Positions 19,458 to 28,170 of a stretch of DNA of 64,000 nucleotides are shown here, piece after piece. The stretch is from Pelagomonas calceolata (lineage: Eukaryota > Sar > Pelagophyceae > Pelagomonadales > Pelagomonadaceae). Location: positions 558,001 through 622,000 of the forward strand of contig CAKKNE010000003.1 in assembly GCA_918797485.1 (NCBI GenBank), read 5' to 3'. Numbering within the stretch: position 1 is the stretch's first letter; each line of letters opens with the position of its first letter. A model generated the notes under the pieces. It had not been told where the DNA came from, did not search any database, and worked only from the letters and a program-made list of their open reading frames with translations. Both the position numbers and the translations under genes were made by a program.

Positions 19458-20081
19458 TCACGAGGTCTGCGGCGACCGCACGCGCGTCCGCTTCGGCGCC
19501 GCCCTGCGCCGGACGTTCGGCACGCCCTCATCATCTAAATAGGCCTTCACCGTCTTCGCGTCCGCCCCACAAACGGAAGCAATGGCGTTGACGTCGACCT
19601 TCTTCCTCAATAAAATGGGCTCGTAGAGCTCCGGCGACGCCTTGATTCTTTGCGCGATCGCCACGCGCACGTCCGCCTCACGATTCCCGTCGTCGTCGTC
19701 GGACGAGGAGCTGGCCCCGTCGCGCGCCGGCGTCGGCGCGTCGCGCGCCCGGACCCGGGACTGGGTCAGGTCGACGAGGTCCTCGTCGGACGACTCGGAT
19801 GGAGGCGGCGGCGTGCGATCGCCGCCCTCCGCGGTCGCCTGCGTCAGGTCGCAGCAGGACTCCTCGTCCGACGACGAGTTCTGGAGCGCCTCGACGCCGT
19901 CCTCGAGCGCCGCGAGCGCATTGAGTAAAGTGGCCCTCCTCGCGTCGACGCGGGCCAGCTCCGCGCGCAGCGACGCGGCGCTCGACCAGTCGATGGGCGT
20001 GTGCACGCTCGCCCAGCTGTGGCGTCGCCCGGGCGTCGCGTGCGCGAGGACGGCGGCGCCGTCGTCGCTCGAGTCGTCCAT
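19458..20081 (-). CDS. Acidic Ser-Asp-rich protein with SUMO-interaction-like motif
   Basis: 207 residues, not recognised. Residues 35-65 form a short coiled coil (RAELARVDARRATLLNALAALE), the middle is Ser-Asp-Glu-rich with SSDEDLVDLTQ, a good SUMO-interacting-motif candidate, and ESCCDLTQ shows a related repeat. The C-terminal 60 residues (VRVAIAQRIKASPELYEP to VKAYLDDEGVP) look like a small helical DNA-binding fold, with an AP-rich basic tail. A nuclear role is plausible but inferred. It is divergent from the SMP-C2-FYVE gene. Confidence 0.6.
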   Translation of the reverse strand: MDDSSDDGAAVLAHATPGRRHSWASVHTPIDWSSAASLRAELARVDARRATLLNALAALEDGVEALQNSSSDEESCCDLTQATAEGGDRTPPPPSESSDEDLVDLTQSRVRARDAPTPARDGASSSSDDDDGNREADVRVAIAQRIKASPELYEPILLRKKVDVNAIASVCGADAKTVKAYLDDEGVPNVRRRAAPKRTRVRSPQTS

Positions 20082-20358
20082 TTTTGCGCAGTTATATGTG
20101 CGTTCACGGCGATGACCGCTGCCAGAGACGTCCTCGTGAATCTGCGCGAGCGATGCGCCGCGGCGGCGGGCGTGCGCTGCGGTTTGGCGCTTTTGCCGCT
20201 GCGTGAGGCCCTGGCTGGCTGTCTGGCTGTCACGCGACAGGTATCCGAAGCGATGCTCCAGCGCCTTTTAAACGATTCGTGCGATCACTGGCACGCGCGG
20301 ACAGCGCGCGAAAGTGTCTGCAATGCGCTATGGAGCAAAACGCCGCTTGCTGGTGCTT

Positions 20359-20381
20359 GCTAGTGTCTTACAAGCCGCTAG
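20359..20381 (+). promoter_or_regulatory. Palindromic promoter motif, copy 7
   Basis: GCTAGTGTCTTAC, AAGC, CGCTAG followed by ATAATCT. It sits between divergent genes, 278 bp from the start at 20081 and 169 bp from the start at 20550. Confidence 0.65.
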
Positions 20382-20549
20382 ATAATCTCGAAGGCGCACA
20401 CTCCCGCGGATCGCACAGGGCGCCAGCGCAGCCCCGGGCCGCCCACCGCACGCAGCGGTACGACCACACGTCCTGCGCGGCGGCTGCCCCGCTCCGGGAC
20501 CCCAGGCGAAAGCAGGGCACACCGCACCGCACGGAAGGCCCGAAAGACA

Positions 20550-23096
20550 ATGTACGACCTCGTCCTCTTCGTGTTAGGTGTGGCACTCGCGGAGGTCGCC
20601 ACAACCACCAGATTGAGGGACTGGTCCTGGCACGCTATTATAATCACGCTCATACTCACGATCGTCGCCGTCGCGGGCGCAAGACGAGCGTCGCAGCGAC
20701 AAAGGGACCGGGAGCTCGATCAAGCGGAACGGAAGGGATTCACAAGAGGCTTCAAGGCCTTCAGAGGCGCGGGCAAGGACGAGCTGCGGTGGTTCGACCA
20801 CGCCTTGGAGGTCTTCTACAACCGCTACTGCACGGACGAGCTCCTACTGGCGAATTGGATCCGTTTAACCGTAGAACGGTCCCTGCAGAACCGCGAGCTG
20901 CTCGGAGGCGTCATCTCGGGCGTGACCATCCCGCGGTTCAGCATGGGCGAAAGTCGACTCGTCTGCCACCGCACGACACCGTTTCGGGTAGATAGGCCGG
21001 AGGAGCTCTATCTTGACTTACAGTTAAAATGGTTCTCGGAGTGCCGAGCGAAAGTGGCCTTCGAGTTGCACGCTCTGACGGGTGGTGGCGTCTTCACGTG
21101 CTACATCACGAACGCGTCCTTCGAAGGGACCCTGAGGATAGGCACGACGTTCGTGGACCAGCGGCCCTGGGCCGGCCAGCTCCATTTGTCATTCGTAGAA
21201 ACGCCGAAAGTAGACTTCGACATCGAGGTGCTCAAGGGCTCCGTCACATTACCGTTCGACCTGAAGAAAGTCGTGAGCAGAGCGCTGCACGACACGATGA
21301 CCTGGCCCACCAAAAAATCATTACCCTTCGACGAGTGGTGGGGGCCCAACGCCCTGGAGTTCGAAGGTTCAAAACCAAAAAAACCACCTGCGCTGGGTGT
21401 CTTTCACATTGAAATAGTGGAAGCCAAGGAGCTCATGAAGGCGGGCGCTGGTCGGAAGGTCGGCGTCGGGTCTGCCGACCCCTACGTAAGATGTGATGTG
21501 GACGGTATATCAAAAAGAACCACGGTCATCAGAAAGTCGCAAAACCCGCGCTGGGAAACTCTATTGCATTTGCTGGTGCCGCACCACGACGCTAGGATAC
21601 GGGTGAAAGTTGTTGATGATCAAGTGTTAGGTATAAACGACAAATTGGGGAGCTTCGAGTTCTCGGCGAAGCACCTGACGGCGCCGCGAGCTCTGGTACG
21701 GAGCGAACAACCCGTGTCGAGGGTCGAGCATAGTAACCGGACGCTGCTCAAAGGTCGGGAGAAGCTCGCCGCCTTCTGTCGGAGCCACGTCTTGCGGAGC
21801 CAGGAGGAGACGAAGGAACCCTCGACGCCGCGGCGGACGCCGAAGCGGACGCCATCACGTGAACATTCCATCCTGAAGACCCTTAAGCGTGCCGGGAGCG
21901 GTCCTATCAAGCTCCTAGAAAGGCCGACGGTCGACACGCCGGAGCAGCTCGCTCTGCTGGTGCTGAACCAGCGGCGCGCGCGGAAATGTGATGACGACGG
22001 TAACATAGTAGAGACCGACGTGTCCACGAACGAGCCCTTAGATGTTTGGTTAAGACTCCAGGGCGTGAAAAAAGGCAAACTGAGGACGCGACTGGTCTAC
22101 AGGGACTTTTCACGAGAAGAGTCGGAGCACTCGTTCCTCGCGGCCGTGTACGTGGAAGTCTTGGAAGCCGCCGAGCTCGCGGGGCACAAGGGCAAGAAGC
22201 GCGCGCGCAGCGCCTTTGTAGATATTGAGGTCGGCCGCCAGAAGTACCAGACGGAAACCACCAAAAACGCGAACCATCCGCGGTGGGACGAGGCTGCAAC
22301 GTTCTTCGTGGCCGACCTCGAGACGCCGTCGCTGCGACTCACGGTGAAGGAGGCGGGGGTGGATGCCGCGACGAACCAAGCCACCCGGCTGATCCAGACG
22401 GCGGCCCGGGCGGCGGACTACGCCGCGGGCGCGCACGCGCGCCTGTCCAAGGATGTTGTCTTAGGTGACTTGGTCATTTCCCTATCCTCGGACTTTGGGG
22501 ATAGATGGCTGCCGCTGCAGAACGCTAGATCAGGACGCGTCCACGTCGTCGTCACGCCATTATATCTAGATAGACGTACCTTCCCGGAGCCGCAGAAGCG
22601 GTCCCACGCGTTACTTGACGATGATCATTATCGAAGATCGACGCGGGCCGAGGAGTGGCGGCGCCACGCGCGCGCCAATCCCCGTGCCGCTTTATGGCAG
22701 CCCAAGGAGGACGCCCGGGCGTGCACGCGGTGCAACGCGCGCTTTTCCGACATGTCAAGGTGGAAGCACCACTGCCGGCTTTGTTTGAGAGTCTACTGCC
22801 GGGACTGCTGCCAGAAGCGGACGAAGGTGCCGACGTTCGGCAACAAGACGCCGATGTACGTCTGCCACGACTGCCTGAGGCGGGCGGAGCTCGTGAAGCG
22901 GGGGGAAGCTCGGGCGCGGGACAACGCGTTTCTGGGCGGTGCGGACGAGAGTCCGGCGAAAGTTGCGGTCAAGGTCGACGAGGCGCCGCCGCCGCCCGCG
23001 CCGGGGCTGCTTGGTCGTATGCTGAGCCGCCGCGAGGTCGCCGCGCCGCCGCCCGCGGGGCAAGCCCCACTCGAACTGCAGGCGGCCGTTTTGTAG
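20550..23096 (+). CDS. Extended-synaptotagmin-like SMP, C2, C2 and FYVE protein
   Basis: 848 residues, one exon. Two hydrophobic stretches at residues 3-18 and 25-45 form an ER hairpin as in tricalbins/E-Syts. Residues about 70-245 are an SMP (TULIP) lipid-transfer domain (DELRWFDHALEVFYNRYC, then DLQLKWFSE, ending SLPFDEWWGP). The first C2 (LGVFHIEIVEAKEL, SADPYVRCDV, SQNPRWE) has much of the calcium-binding loop pattern; the second (VYVEVLEAAEL, NANHPRWDE) is less typical. Near residue 718 is a FYVE finger, CTRCNARFSDMSRWKHHCRLC with CRDCC and CHDC, expected to bind PI3P. E-Syts tether ER to other membranes; the FYVE end predicts an ER-endosome contact. Confidence 0.85.
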   Translation: MYDLVLFVLGVALAEVATTTRLRDWSWHAIIITLILTIVAVAGARRASQRQRDRELDQAERKGFTRGFKAFRGAGKDELRWFDHALEVFYNRYCTDELLLANWIRLTVERSLQNRELLGGVISGVTIPRFSMGESRLVCHRTTPFRVDRPEELYLDLQLKWFSECRAKVAFELHALTGGGVFTCYITNASFEGTLRIGTTFVDQRPWAGQLHLSFVETPKVDFDIEVLKGSVTLPFDLKKVVSRALHDTMTWPTKKSLPFDEWWGPNALEFEGSKPKKPPALGVFHIEIVEAKELMKAGAGRKVGVGSADPYVRCDVDGISKRTTVIRKSQNPRWETLLHLLVPHHDARIRVKVVDDQVLGINDKLGSFEFSAKHLTAPRALVRSEQPVSRVEHSNRTLLKGREKLAAFCRSHVLRSQEETKEPSTPRRTPKRTPSREHSILKTLKRAGSGPIKLLERPTVDTPEQLALLVLNQRRARKCDDDGNIVETDVSTNEPLDVWLRLQGVKKGKLRTRLVYRDFSREESEHSFLAAVYVEVLEAAELAGHKGKKRARSAFVDIEVGRQKYQTETTKNANHPRWDEAATFFVADLETPSLRLTVKEAGVDAATNQATRLIQTAARAADYAAGAHARLSKDVVLGDLVISLSSDFGDRWLPLQNARSGRVHVVVTPLYLDRRTFPEPQKRSHALLDDDHYRRSTRAEEWRRHARANPRAALWQPKEDARACTRCNARFSDMSRWKHHCRLCLRVYCRDCCQKRTKVPTFGNKTPMYVCHDCLRRAELVKRGEARARDNAFLGGADESPAKVAVKVDEAPPPPAPGLLGRMLSRREVAAPPPAGQAPLELQAAVL

Positions 23097-23137
23097 CTTC
23101 CTCTTGTGTTGCCGCGGCATGGCGTGGAGGTTGAGAT

Positions 23138-23162
23138 ACCCCACGCCATCGACGCGATGTTT
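23138..23162 (+). repeat. Introner-internal string outside a gene
   Basis: ACGCCATCGACGCGATG, a string otherwise found inside introners, lies just after the SMP-C2-FYVE stop without the introner termini. It may be an eroded copy in a 3' UTR. Confidence 0.4.
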
Positions 23163-23210
23163 CCCCGACGACGCCGCGTCGATCTGTGCTGTGTTCTTTA
23201 ACTCTACGTT

Positions 23211-24020
23211 TTACTCACCCGAGTCATCGGCTGGCCGCCTCCAGACAAACACCTGGAAGCTGCTCCCCTCGTAGGACTGGACCGTGGGCACCGTGACTGA
23301 TTCGAAGCCCGCGGCGCCGCAGTGGCGTTCGAGCGTCTCCTGGGACCGCCAGGCGACCCAGGCTCTCGTTTCCTTCGAGCGGGCCTGGGACCAGCCCTCG
23401 GCGTCCTTGCCGAGCGGCGCGGAAATGAGTAGGACTCCGCCCGGCCGGAGGCACGCGTAGATGTTTGTGAGCGCGTTCGGCAGGGCAGGCGTCGGGACGT
23501 GGTGGAGAGAAGCATTGGCGAAGGCGCCGTCAAAAGCGCGCTCAGGCAAGTCTAAGGCGCACAAGTCCTGCGCCTCGAAGGCCGCCTCGGGAAAGCGCTC
23601 CCGCGCCACCGTCAGCATGCCCTCGGACGCGTCGACGCCGAGGTACTCAATACCCCGCTCGTCGAAGGCTGGATAATCGCGGCCGGCGCCGCAGCCTAGA
23701 TCGACGACTCGTCGCCGCGCGTCCCGCCGCGCCGCCGCGAGCGCATTTCGTGCCTCGACCATGTTCTCGTCCTCTTCGTCGAGTCCAGCATCTTCTAGTT
23801 TCTTGATGTGCACATTTATCGTTGGTATCAGCTCCTCGGCCTCACGCCTTCTTCGATCCTCCGCCACGCCGCGCGGCATCGCCGCCAGCAGCAGCTCGAC
23901 GTGCTCGGCGCTCGCGTGGCGGTTCATTTTGCTGTATTGTGCCGCGACGGAGTCGTATTCATGCTTTGTTTGCTCTACTGCTTCCTGCGTCTTGTCATCT
24001 TCATCGACAATGGGGTCCAT
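23211..24020 (-). CDS. Class I SAM-dependent methyltransferase
   Basis: 269 residues. Motif I is VVDLGCGAGRDYPAF (residues about 105-119), the acidic end of strand 2 is YLGVDASEGML, motif II DGAFANASLHHVP and post-motif LRPGGVLLISAP follow in the usual order, so the Rossmann-like SAM fold is complete. The HHVP stretch resembles small-molecule methyltransferases of the methyltransferase-11/25 type. The first 100 residues are helical and charged and are not recognised. Substrate unknown. The start at 24020 follows no in-frame alternative nearby. It converges on the SMP-C2-FYVE gene with about 115 bp between stops. Confidence 0.82.
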   Translation of the reverse strand: MDPIVDEDDKTQEAVEQTKHEYDSVAAQYSKMNRHASAEHVELLLAAMPRGVAEDRRRREAEELIPTINVHIKKLEDAGLDEEDENMVEARNALAAARRDARRRVVDLGCGAGRDYPAFDERGIEYLGVDASEGMLTVARERFPEAAFEAQDLCALDLPERAFDGAFANASLHHVPTPALPNALTNIYACLRPGGVLLISAPLGKDAEGWSQARSKETRAWVAWRSQETLERHCGAAGFESVTVPTVQSYEGSSFQVFVWRRPADDSGE

Positions 24021-24528
24021 GCTTGGGCAGCCCTGGAGGGCAGCCTGTGCTGGCTCCGCGTCCGTTCGCGGTCACTGTTGGTATGCCGTGTTCGTCGCGT
24101 TCGCTTACGTGGTTTGGCGCCCCACGGGCAGCGTTCCCTGTCGTCGAGGCGCTGCAGAGTCTGATCCACTCGAGAGCTCATTCGAACACGGGTTTTTCGG
24201 GCGGCGGATTCCAGCGCTTCTATCAATGAGAAGAGGCGTCTCCGTCATAACGCGAGACCGGTGGCTCGTCTGGTTCGTCGGCCTCAGCTTTGAGTTATAT
24301 CTGCGCTCTGGAGTTGCCAAACACTCTGCACTCATCGCCCAGTCAGACATTTTACCGATTGGTGCTATCGCGAGGTACTTCACTCTCGCATTACTTCACG
24401 CTCGAAGTTTGGTGGCGCAGGGAGCCCGTCAAGAGCAACACGAAAAGTCGGCCTGTTGCCGCGCAGGAAAAAACTCGTGACGCCGCAAGCTACGAGATCC
24501 GTGACCGCTTAACGACTCTCCTGAGATC
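24021..24528. other. 508-bp divergent spacer without the promoter motif
   Basis: This lies between the methyltransferase start and the TAZ-like gene. I see no palindromic motif, no introner ends and no convincing gene; the open frames here are antisense or overlap products. Confidence 0.5.
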
Positions 24529-25044
24529 ATGAGCACGTCGGCCAAACAAGTGGAGGCCGCCAAGAAGACCGCCGAGGCCGTCTGGGTCGTCGAGCACGCG
24601 ACGCGGTGCCCCGACAACGGCTGCGGCGTCGCCGGCTGCGCCAAGGCCCGGGCCGCGTTGACGTGCCTTGCGACGCGCACCGTGACGGCCTCTGTCTCGG
24701 TCTCCGACATCGACGCCGTGCGAAGCGTGCTCTCGCACCGCGCCCTCTGCCCATGGGCGCGGCCCCGGGGGTGCGCTACTACTCGCGAGGAGCCGTGCCT
24801 CGTCTGCGTCCTCGCGAGCCGCGCGCGCTGCGTGTCGTCCGGAGACGGCTTGGTGCTCGACTTCAGCAAGCGCTCGCCGAACGACGCCGGCTGCTTCACG
24901 GCGCCGCGGGCGCGCGCCGTCACCGTGGCACCCGTCGCGTGGGAGCCGTCGCCGGACGCGCCGAAGAACCTGCCCAAGTCGCCCTCGTTCAACGCCGCCG
25001 CCGCGTCGCTGATGAGCCTCTCCGCGGCGCCGATCGCGTGCTGA
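24529..25044 (+). CDS. TAZ-type zinc-finger-like small protein
   Basis: 171 residues. The N-terminal half shows two His-Cys clusters of the kind seen in TAZ fingers: VVEHATRCPDNGCGVAGC and VLSHRALCPWARPRGCATTREEPCLVC, each inside a predicted helix. TAZ domains bind transactivation segments of transcription factors. The C-terminal half is Pro-Ser-rich and likely disordered. The start at 24529 (MSTSAKQVEAAKK) is the first ATG of the frame. The next feature downstream is the poly(T) tract at 25207. Confidence 0.55.
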   Translation: MSTSAKQVEAAKKTAEAVWVVEHATRCPDNGCGVAGCAKARAALTCLATRTVTASVSVSDIDAVRSVLSHRALCPWARPRGCATTREEPCLVCVLASRARCVSSGDGLVLDFSKRSPNDAGCFTAPRARAVTVAPVAWEPSPDAPKNLPKSPSFNAAAASLMSLSAAPIAC

Positions 25045-25205
25045 ACGATCCGTGTTGCCATCGCCTACCCCTCGTGCCCTACTGCCCTACGATCCGGGAA
25101 TCACCTCCCCCCACCCCAAGGTATCGACCATAATCCTCTTTTTGAATGAATCCGGGAATCCGGGAATACGATAAAGCAATTTGCACCCGTTTTGACCCCC
25201 TTTTG

Positions 25206-25206
<1 letters not shown>

Positions 25207-25249
<43 letters not shown>
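25207..25249 (+). repeat. Poly(T) tract of 43 bases
   Basis: An uninterrupted run of 43 T, unique in the window. Coding sequence of an ABCG transporter begins abruptly two codons after it. Confidence 0.95.
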
Positions 25250-26524
25250 CGCCTGTCCGTCGCGCTGGAGCTCTGCGGCGACCCCTCGTTGTTTCTGGAC
25301 GAGCCCACCAGTGGCCTGGACGCCGTCGCGACGATGTCGCTCGTGCGGTCGCTGCAAGCGCTCGCGAGGCGCGGCGTGTGTTGCGTCGCGGTGATCCACC
25401 AGCCCTCGGCGGCGGCGTTCTTCGCGTTCGATCGCTTGCTGCTGCTACGGGCGGGCGGGTCGCTGGTCTACGAAGGACCCGTCGCCCCGGGCGCCCAGCC
25501 CGCGAAGATGCTCGCGGACATCGGGCGGCCGGTCCACGAGCTCGCAAACCCGGCGGACGCGATGTTCGACGCTCTTACGGAGGATCCCGACGCGCTCACG
25601 AAGGCGGCTCCCGAAGCACCGCCGCTGCCGCCACCGCCGCCGCCTATTTCAACGTCGGGCCCGCGCTACGCGCTCTCGCTGCCGGGCCAGATCCGGGCCC
25701 ACTGCGTGCGGAACGCGCGCGCGATGGTCAGGGAACCGATCTTAGCGCGCATGCGCATCGGCTCCGCGGTGGGCGTCTCGATCGTGTTGTCGATTCTGTA
25801 TGGCGAATTGGACTCAAATTTCGAAGGCATCAACAGCACGATCAGTCTGCTTTTATTTACGATGGTCTTCCTCGCCCTGACGAGCGCGCTGCCCGTCGTG
25901 CTGAGCGTGCTGCCGGAGATCCACGTGACCCAGAAGGAGGTGCGGAACTGCTGGTACCGGCCCACCAGTTACACTCCCGCGAAGTTCATTGTCGAGACGC
26001 CCCTACTCGTCATACCGCCTTTGCTCTACCTGGCCATCGTGGGCAACGTGACGGGCCTCACGCGCGGCAACAACGGTGCGCGGTTTATACGGGTCTACCT
26101 CGCGTGCCTCGCGACGGTGGTATGCACGAATTCGTGGTCATTCCTCCTGTCCAGCGTCGCGCCGACGATGCAATTGGCGGTGCTGAGTGCTCCCGGTTCG
26201 ATCATGCCCATGATGCTGCTGTCGGGATTTTTCGTGAACCAGCGCGACATGACGTGGGTATTTAGATGGGCGACTTATATCGACTACCTGAACTACGTCT
26301 GGCAGGCGCTCGCGATCGCCGGGTTGCAGGATCGAACCTACAACGCGCCGCCGGGCGCGGGTTTGGACACGGGCGAGCAGGTCCTCAAAACGAGGTTGAA
26401 GCTGCCCGACTACACGGGCAGCTGGAAGAAGAACTACTGGGTGAACATCGGCATCCTGGCCGGATTCATCCTCTTCTTCCGCGCCGCCGCGGTGGTGGTC
26501 GTCGCGCGGCGCCTCTCCCGCTAG
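25250..26524 (+). pseudogene. ABCG half-transporter lacking Walker A and most of the signature motif
   Basis: The frame begins, right after the poly(T) tract, with [28 protein letters not shown]: the last residues after the ABC signature, then Walker B and D-loop, followed by the switch His in CVAVIHQPS. The transmembrane half is complete, with about six hydrophobic segments (GVSIVLSILYG, ISLLLFTMVFLALTSALPVV, FIVETPLLVIPPLLYLAIVG, IMPMMLLSGFF, ILAGFILFF) and ABCG-type GFFV. Missing are Walker A, Q-loop and the LSGGE portion, so no ATP site can form. The upstream 160 bp is not ABC sequence. I therefore call it 5'-truncated at the homopolymer; a misassembly that lost the first half is equally possible. 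Confidence 0.65.
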
Positions 26525-26569
26525 CAGCGACGGGCGTTATACTACGGTGATAAGTGTGTGGACTACTAA

Positions 26570-27286
26570 CTAGGTGTACTTGACCCCCCCCATGAACGCG
26601 CGCGGGTCGGGGACTTGCCCGTTGAATTCGGCAGACCTAAAGTCGAAGCCGGGATGCTCCTCCTGAAACCTTTCGATCATGAGCTCGCGCTGGATCTCCT
26701 GGCGCGTGAAGGGGTCGACCTGGCCCCTTCCACCTAAGGCCGTGCCCCACGTTTCTCCTTTTCTCATTTTCGACATGGCCACCGTGATCTCGCCGTCGAC
26801 CATGTAGAAGTGCGACTCTTTGGCGACGATGGGCCCGCCCGTCGGCTCGTCCAGGAACGGCGGGTTGCCCCTTAACCCAAGTCGTAAATGCGACGGCGTC
26901 AGCTTGCAGTCGATCATGTCCGGCGTTACTCCAGGAGGCGGCTTCACATAGATGTTGACATCCTCCAAGCTCTGGTCCCATTCATAAATCAATCGACCTT
27001 CGTGCTTGAACTGGTAGCGGCCGACCTCGCTGCCCTTGGGCGTCAGCGAGCCCACCGACCGGACGCCGCCCTTGGCGTCCATGACGTGGCCGTCGGGCCC
27101 GGCGGCCTCGCGCGTGCGCGCGACGTTGCCGCCCTTGACTTCATTCGTCATCGTCGGCTTCGTGTACTGCGCGCCCTCGGGGATGCCTTGGGGGTCGAGC
27201 TTCTGTTGTGGCGGTGCGGGTGCCGGCGCGTCGTCGTCGCTGTCGTCCAGATTATCAAATTTGCTGTAGTCCGCGAGGCGCGACAT
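26570..27286 (-). CDS. CS/NudC-domain protein
   Basis: 238 residues from the ATG at 27286 (MSRLADYSKFDNLDDSDDD). The N-terminal 80 residues are acidic and disordered. A CS/NudC-like beta-sandwich runs from about 100 to 190: IYEWDQSLEDVNIYVKPP, LRLGLRGNPPFLDE, SHFYMVDGEITVAMSKM and GETWGTALGG. The tail (RELMIERFQEEHPGFDFRSA then GQVPDPRAFMGGV) is a conserved signature of NUDCD-type HSP90 co-chaperones. A role in protein folding with HSP90 or dynein-linked transport is known for the family. It is divergent from the gene at 27690. Confidence 0.85.
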   Translation of the reverse strand: MSRLADYSKFDNLDDSDDDAPAPAPPQQKLDPQGIPEGAQYTKPTMTNEVKGGNVARTREAAGPDGHVMDAKGGVRSVGSLTPKGSEVGRYQFKHEGRLIYEWDQSLEDVNIYVKPPPGVTPDMIDCKLTPSHLRLGLRGNPPFLDEPTGGPIVAKESHFYMVDGEITVAMSKMRKGETWGTALGGRGQVDPFTRQEIQRELMIERFQEEHPGFDFRSAEFNGQVPDPRAFMGGVKYT

Positions 27287-27465
27287 CTCTTGCACGGCAG
27301 TGAGCTCTATACAGAGAGCAAATTTGAGCCGGCAGCGATGCTCGAAACTTGCGTGAGCTCGCGTGGACAGTCGCAGCGATGCGTTAAACAGCCTGAGCAC
27401 GTCTATGGCCCACAATTGCGTGAGCACGCGGCCCGAGCGCGGCACGATTTCGCAAGCAATAGCTA

Positions 27466-27488
27466 GCTAGAGGCTGTAAGACACTAGC
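27466..27488 (-). promoter_or_regulatory. Palindromic promoter motif, copy 8
   Basis: GCTAGAGGC, TG, TAAGACACTAGC between divergent genes, 180 bp from the NudC-domain start and 202 bp from the start at 27690. Confidence 0.65.
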
Positions 27489-27689
27489 AGCGTCAGGATG
27501 CGTCGCGCGAATACGCAAAAGCGCCCATCTTTCATGTAGGCCACCTCGAGTTTTGAATCCGTGCACCCGTACGGGCTCTCCGCCAATGTGATGCTCTGTG
27601 GCAGCTCAGATTTCAAGGCTGCCCCCGCCCTCCCGCTGGACCAGGCTGCCAAAACCTCTGCTCCCGGCCAAACCCTTGCTGCCGAGGCG

Positions 27690-28157
27690 ATGAGCGACCT
27701 GCTCTGCCCCTTTTTCGACGCTTGCCAAAGCGAGGAGCAATCGGACAGCGAGGAGGCGACGTCGCCGCGCGGCTCCGAGTACTCCTTTAGTCTCCTCTTC
27801 CGAGGCGAGAGCGCCGACGAGCCGGCGACGCCGGGCGCACGGTCGCCCGGCGCGCTCTCCGACTACGTCTTCGGCGGCGGCGGCACGCCGGCCGCGACGC
27901 CCCGCCGGAGCCTCTTCGCCAGCGACGCAGACGCCAAGGAGCCCGCGGCAAAGCCTTGGTTTGCGACGTCGACCGCACCACAGAACGTCCCGCCGCCCAA
28001 ACAAAAATCGACAACGCAATGCGTTCTTGAAGCCGTGGGCCTGGCCGCGCCCGAGCCTGAGCCCGAGCCAAAGTCCCGGACACGAGCCGTGCTCGAAGCC
28101 ACTGGCCTCGTTTCGCCGGCGCCGGAACCCAAGGAGGAGAGCGCGAGCTACTTCTGA
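27690..28157 (+). CDS. Disordered protein with internal VLEA-GL repeats
   Basis: 155 residues, not recognised. The sequence is rich in Ser, Pro, Glu and Ala, with putative proline-directed phosphosites (EATSPRGS, GARSPG, PAATPRRS). The C-terminal third has two copies of a short motif, CVLEAVGLAAPEPEP and AVLEATGLVSPAPEP, which could be docking sites. Start chosen at the first strong ATG (MSDLLCPFFD); an ATG at 27591 is in frame upstream. Its stop is only 13 bp from the stop of the convergent glycosyltransferase gene. Confidence 0.5.
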   Translation: MSDLLCPFFDACQSEEQSDSEEATSPRGSEYSFSLLFRGESADEPATPGARSPGALSDYVFGGGGTPAATPRRSLFASDADAKEPAAKPWFATSTAPQNVPPPKQKSTTQCVLEAVGLAAPEPEPEPKSRTRAVLEATGLVSPAPEPKEESASYF

Positions 28158-28170
28158 CTAACACATTCCA

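Noticed and set aside
23761-24480. Long plus-strand open frame of 239 codons
   Set aside because: It is mostly antisense to the methyltransferase and made of Ser/Cys/Leu runs typical of a shadow frame.
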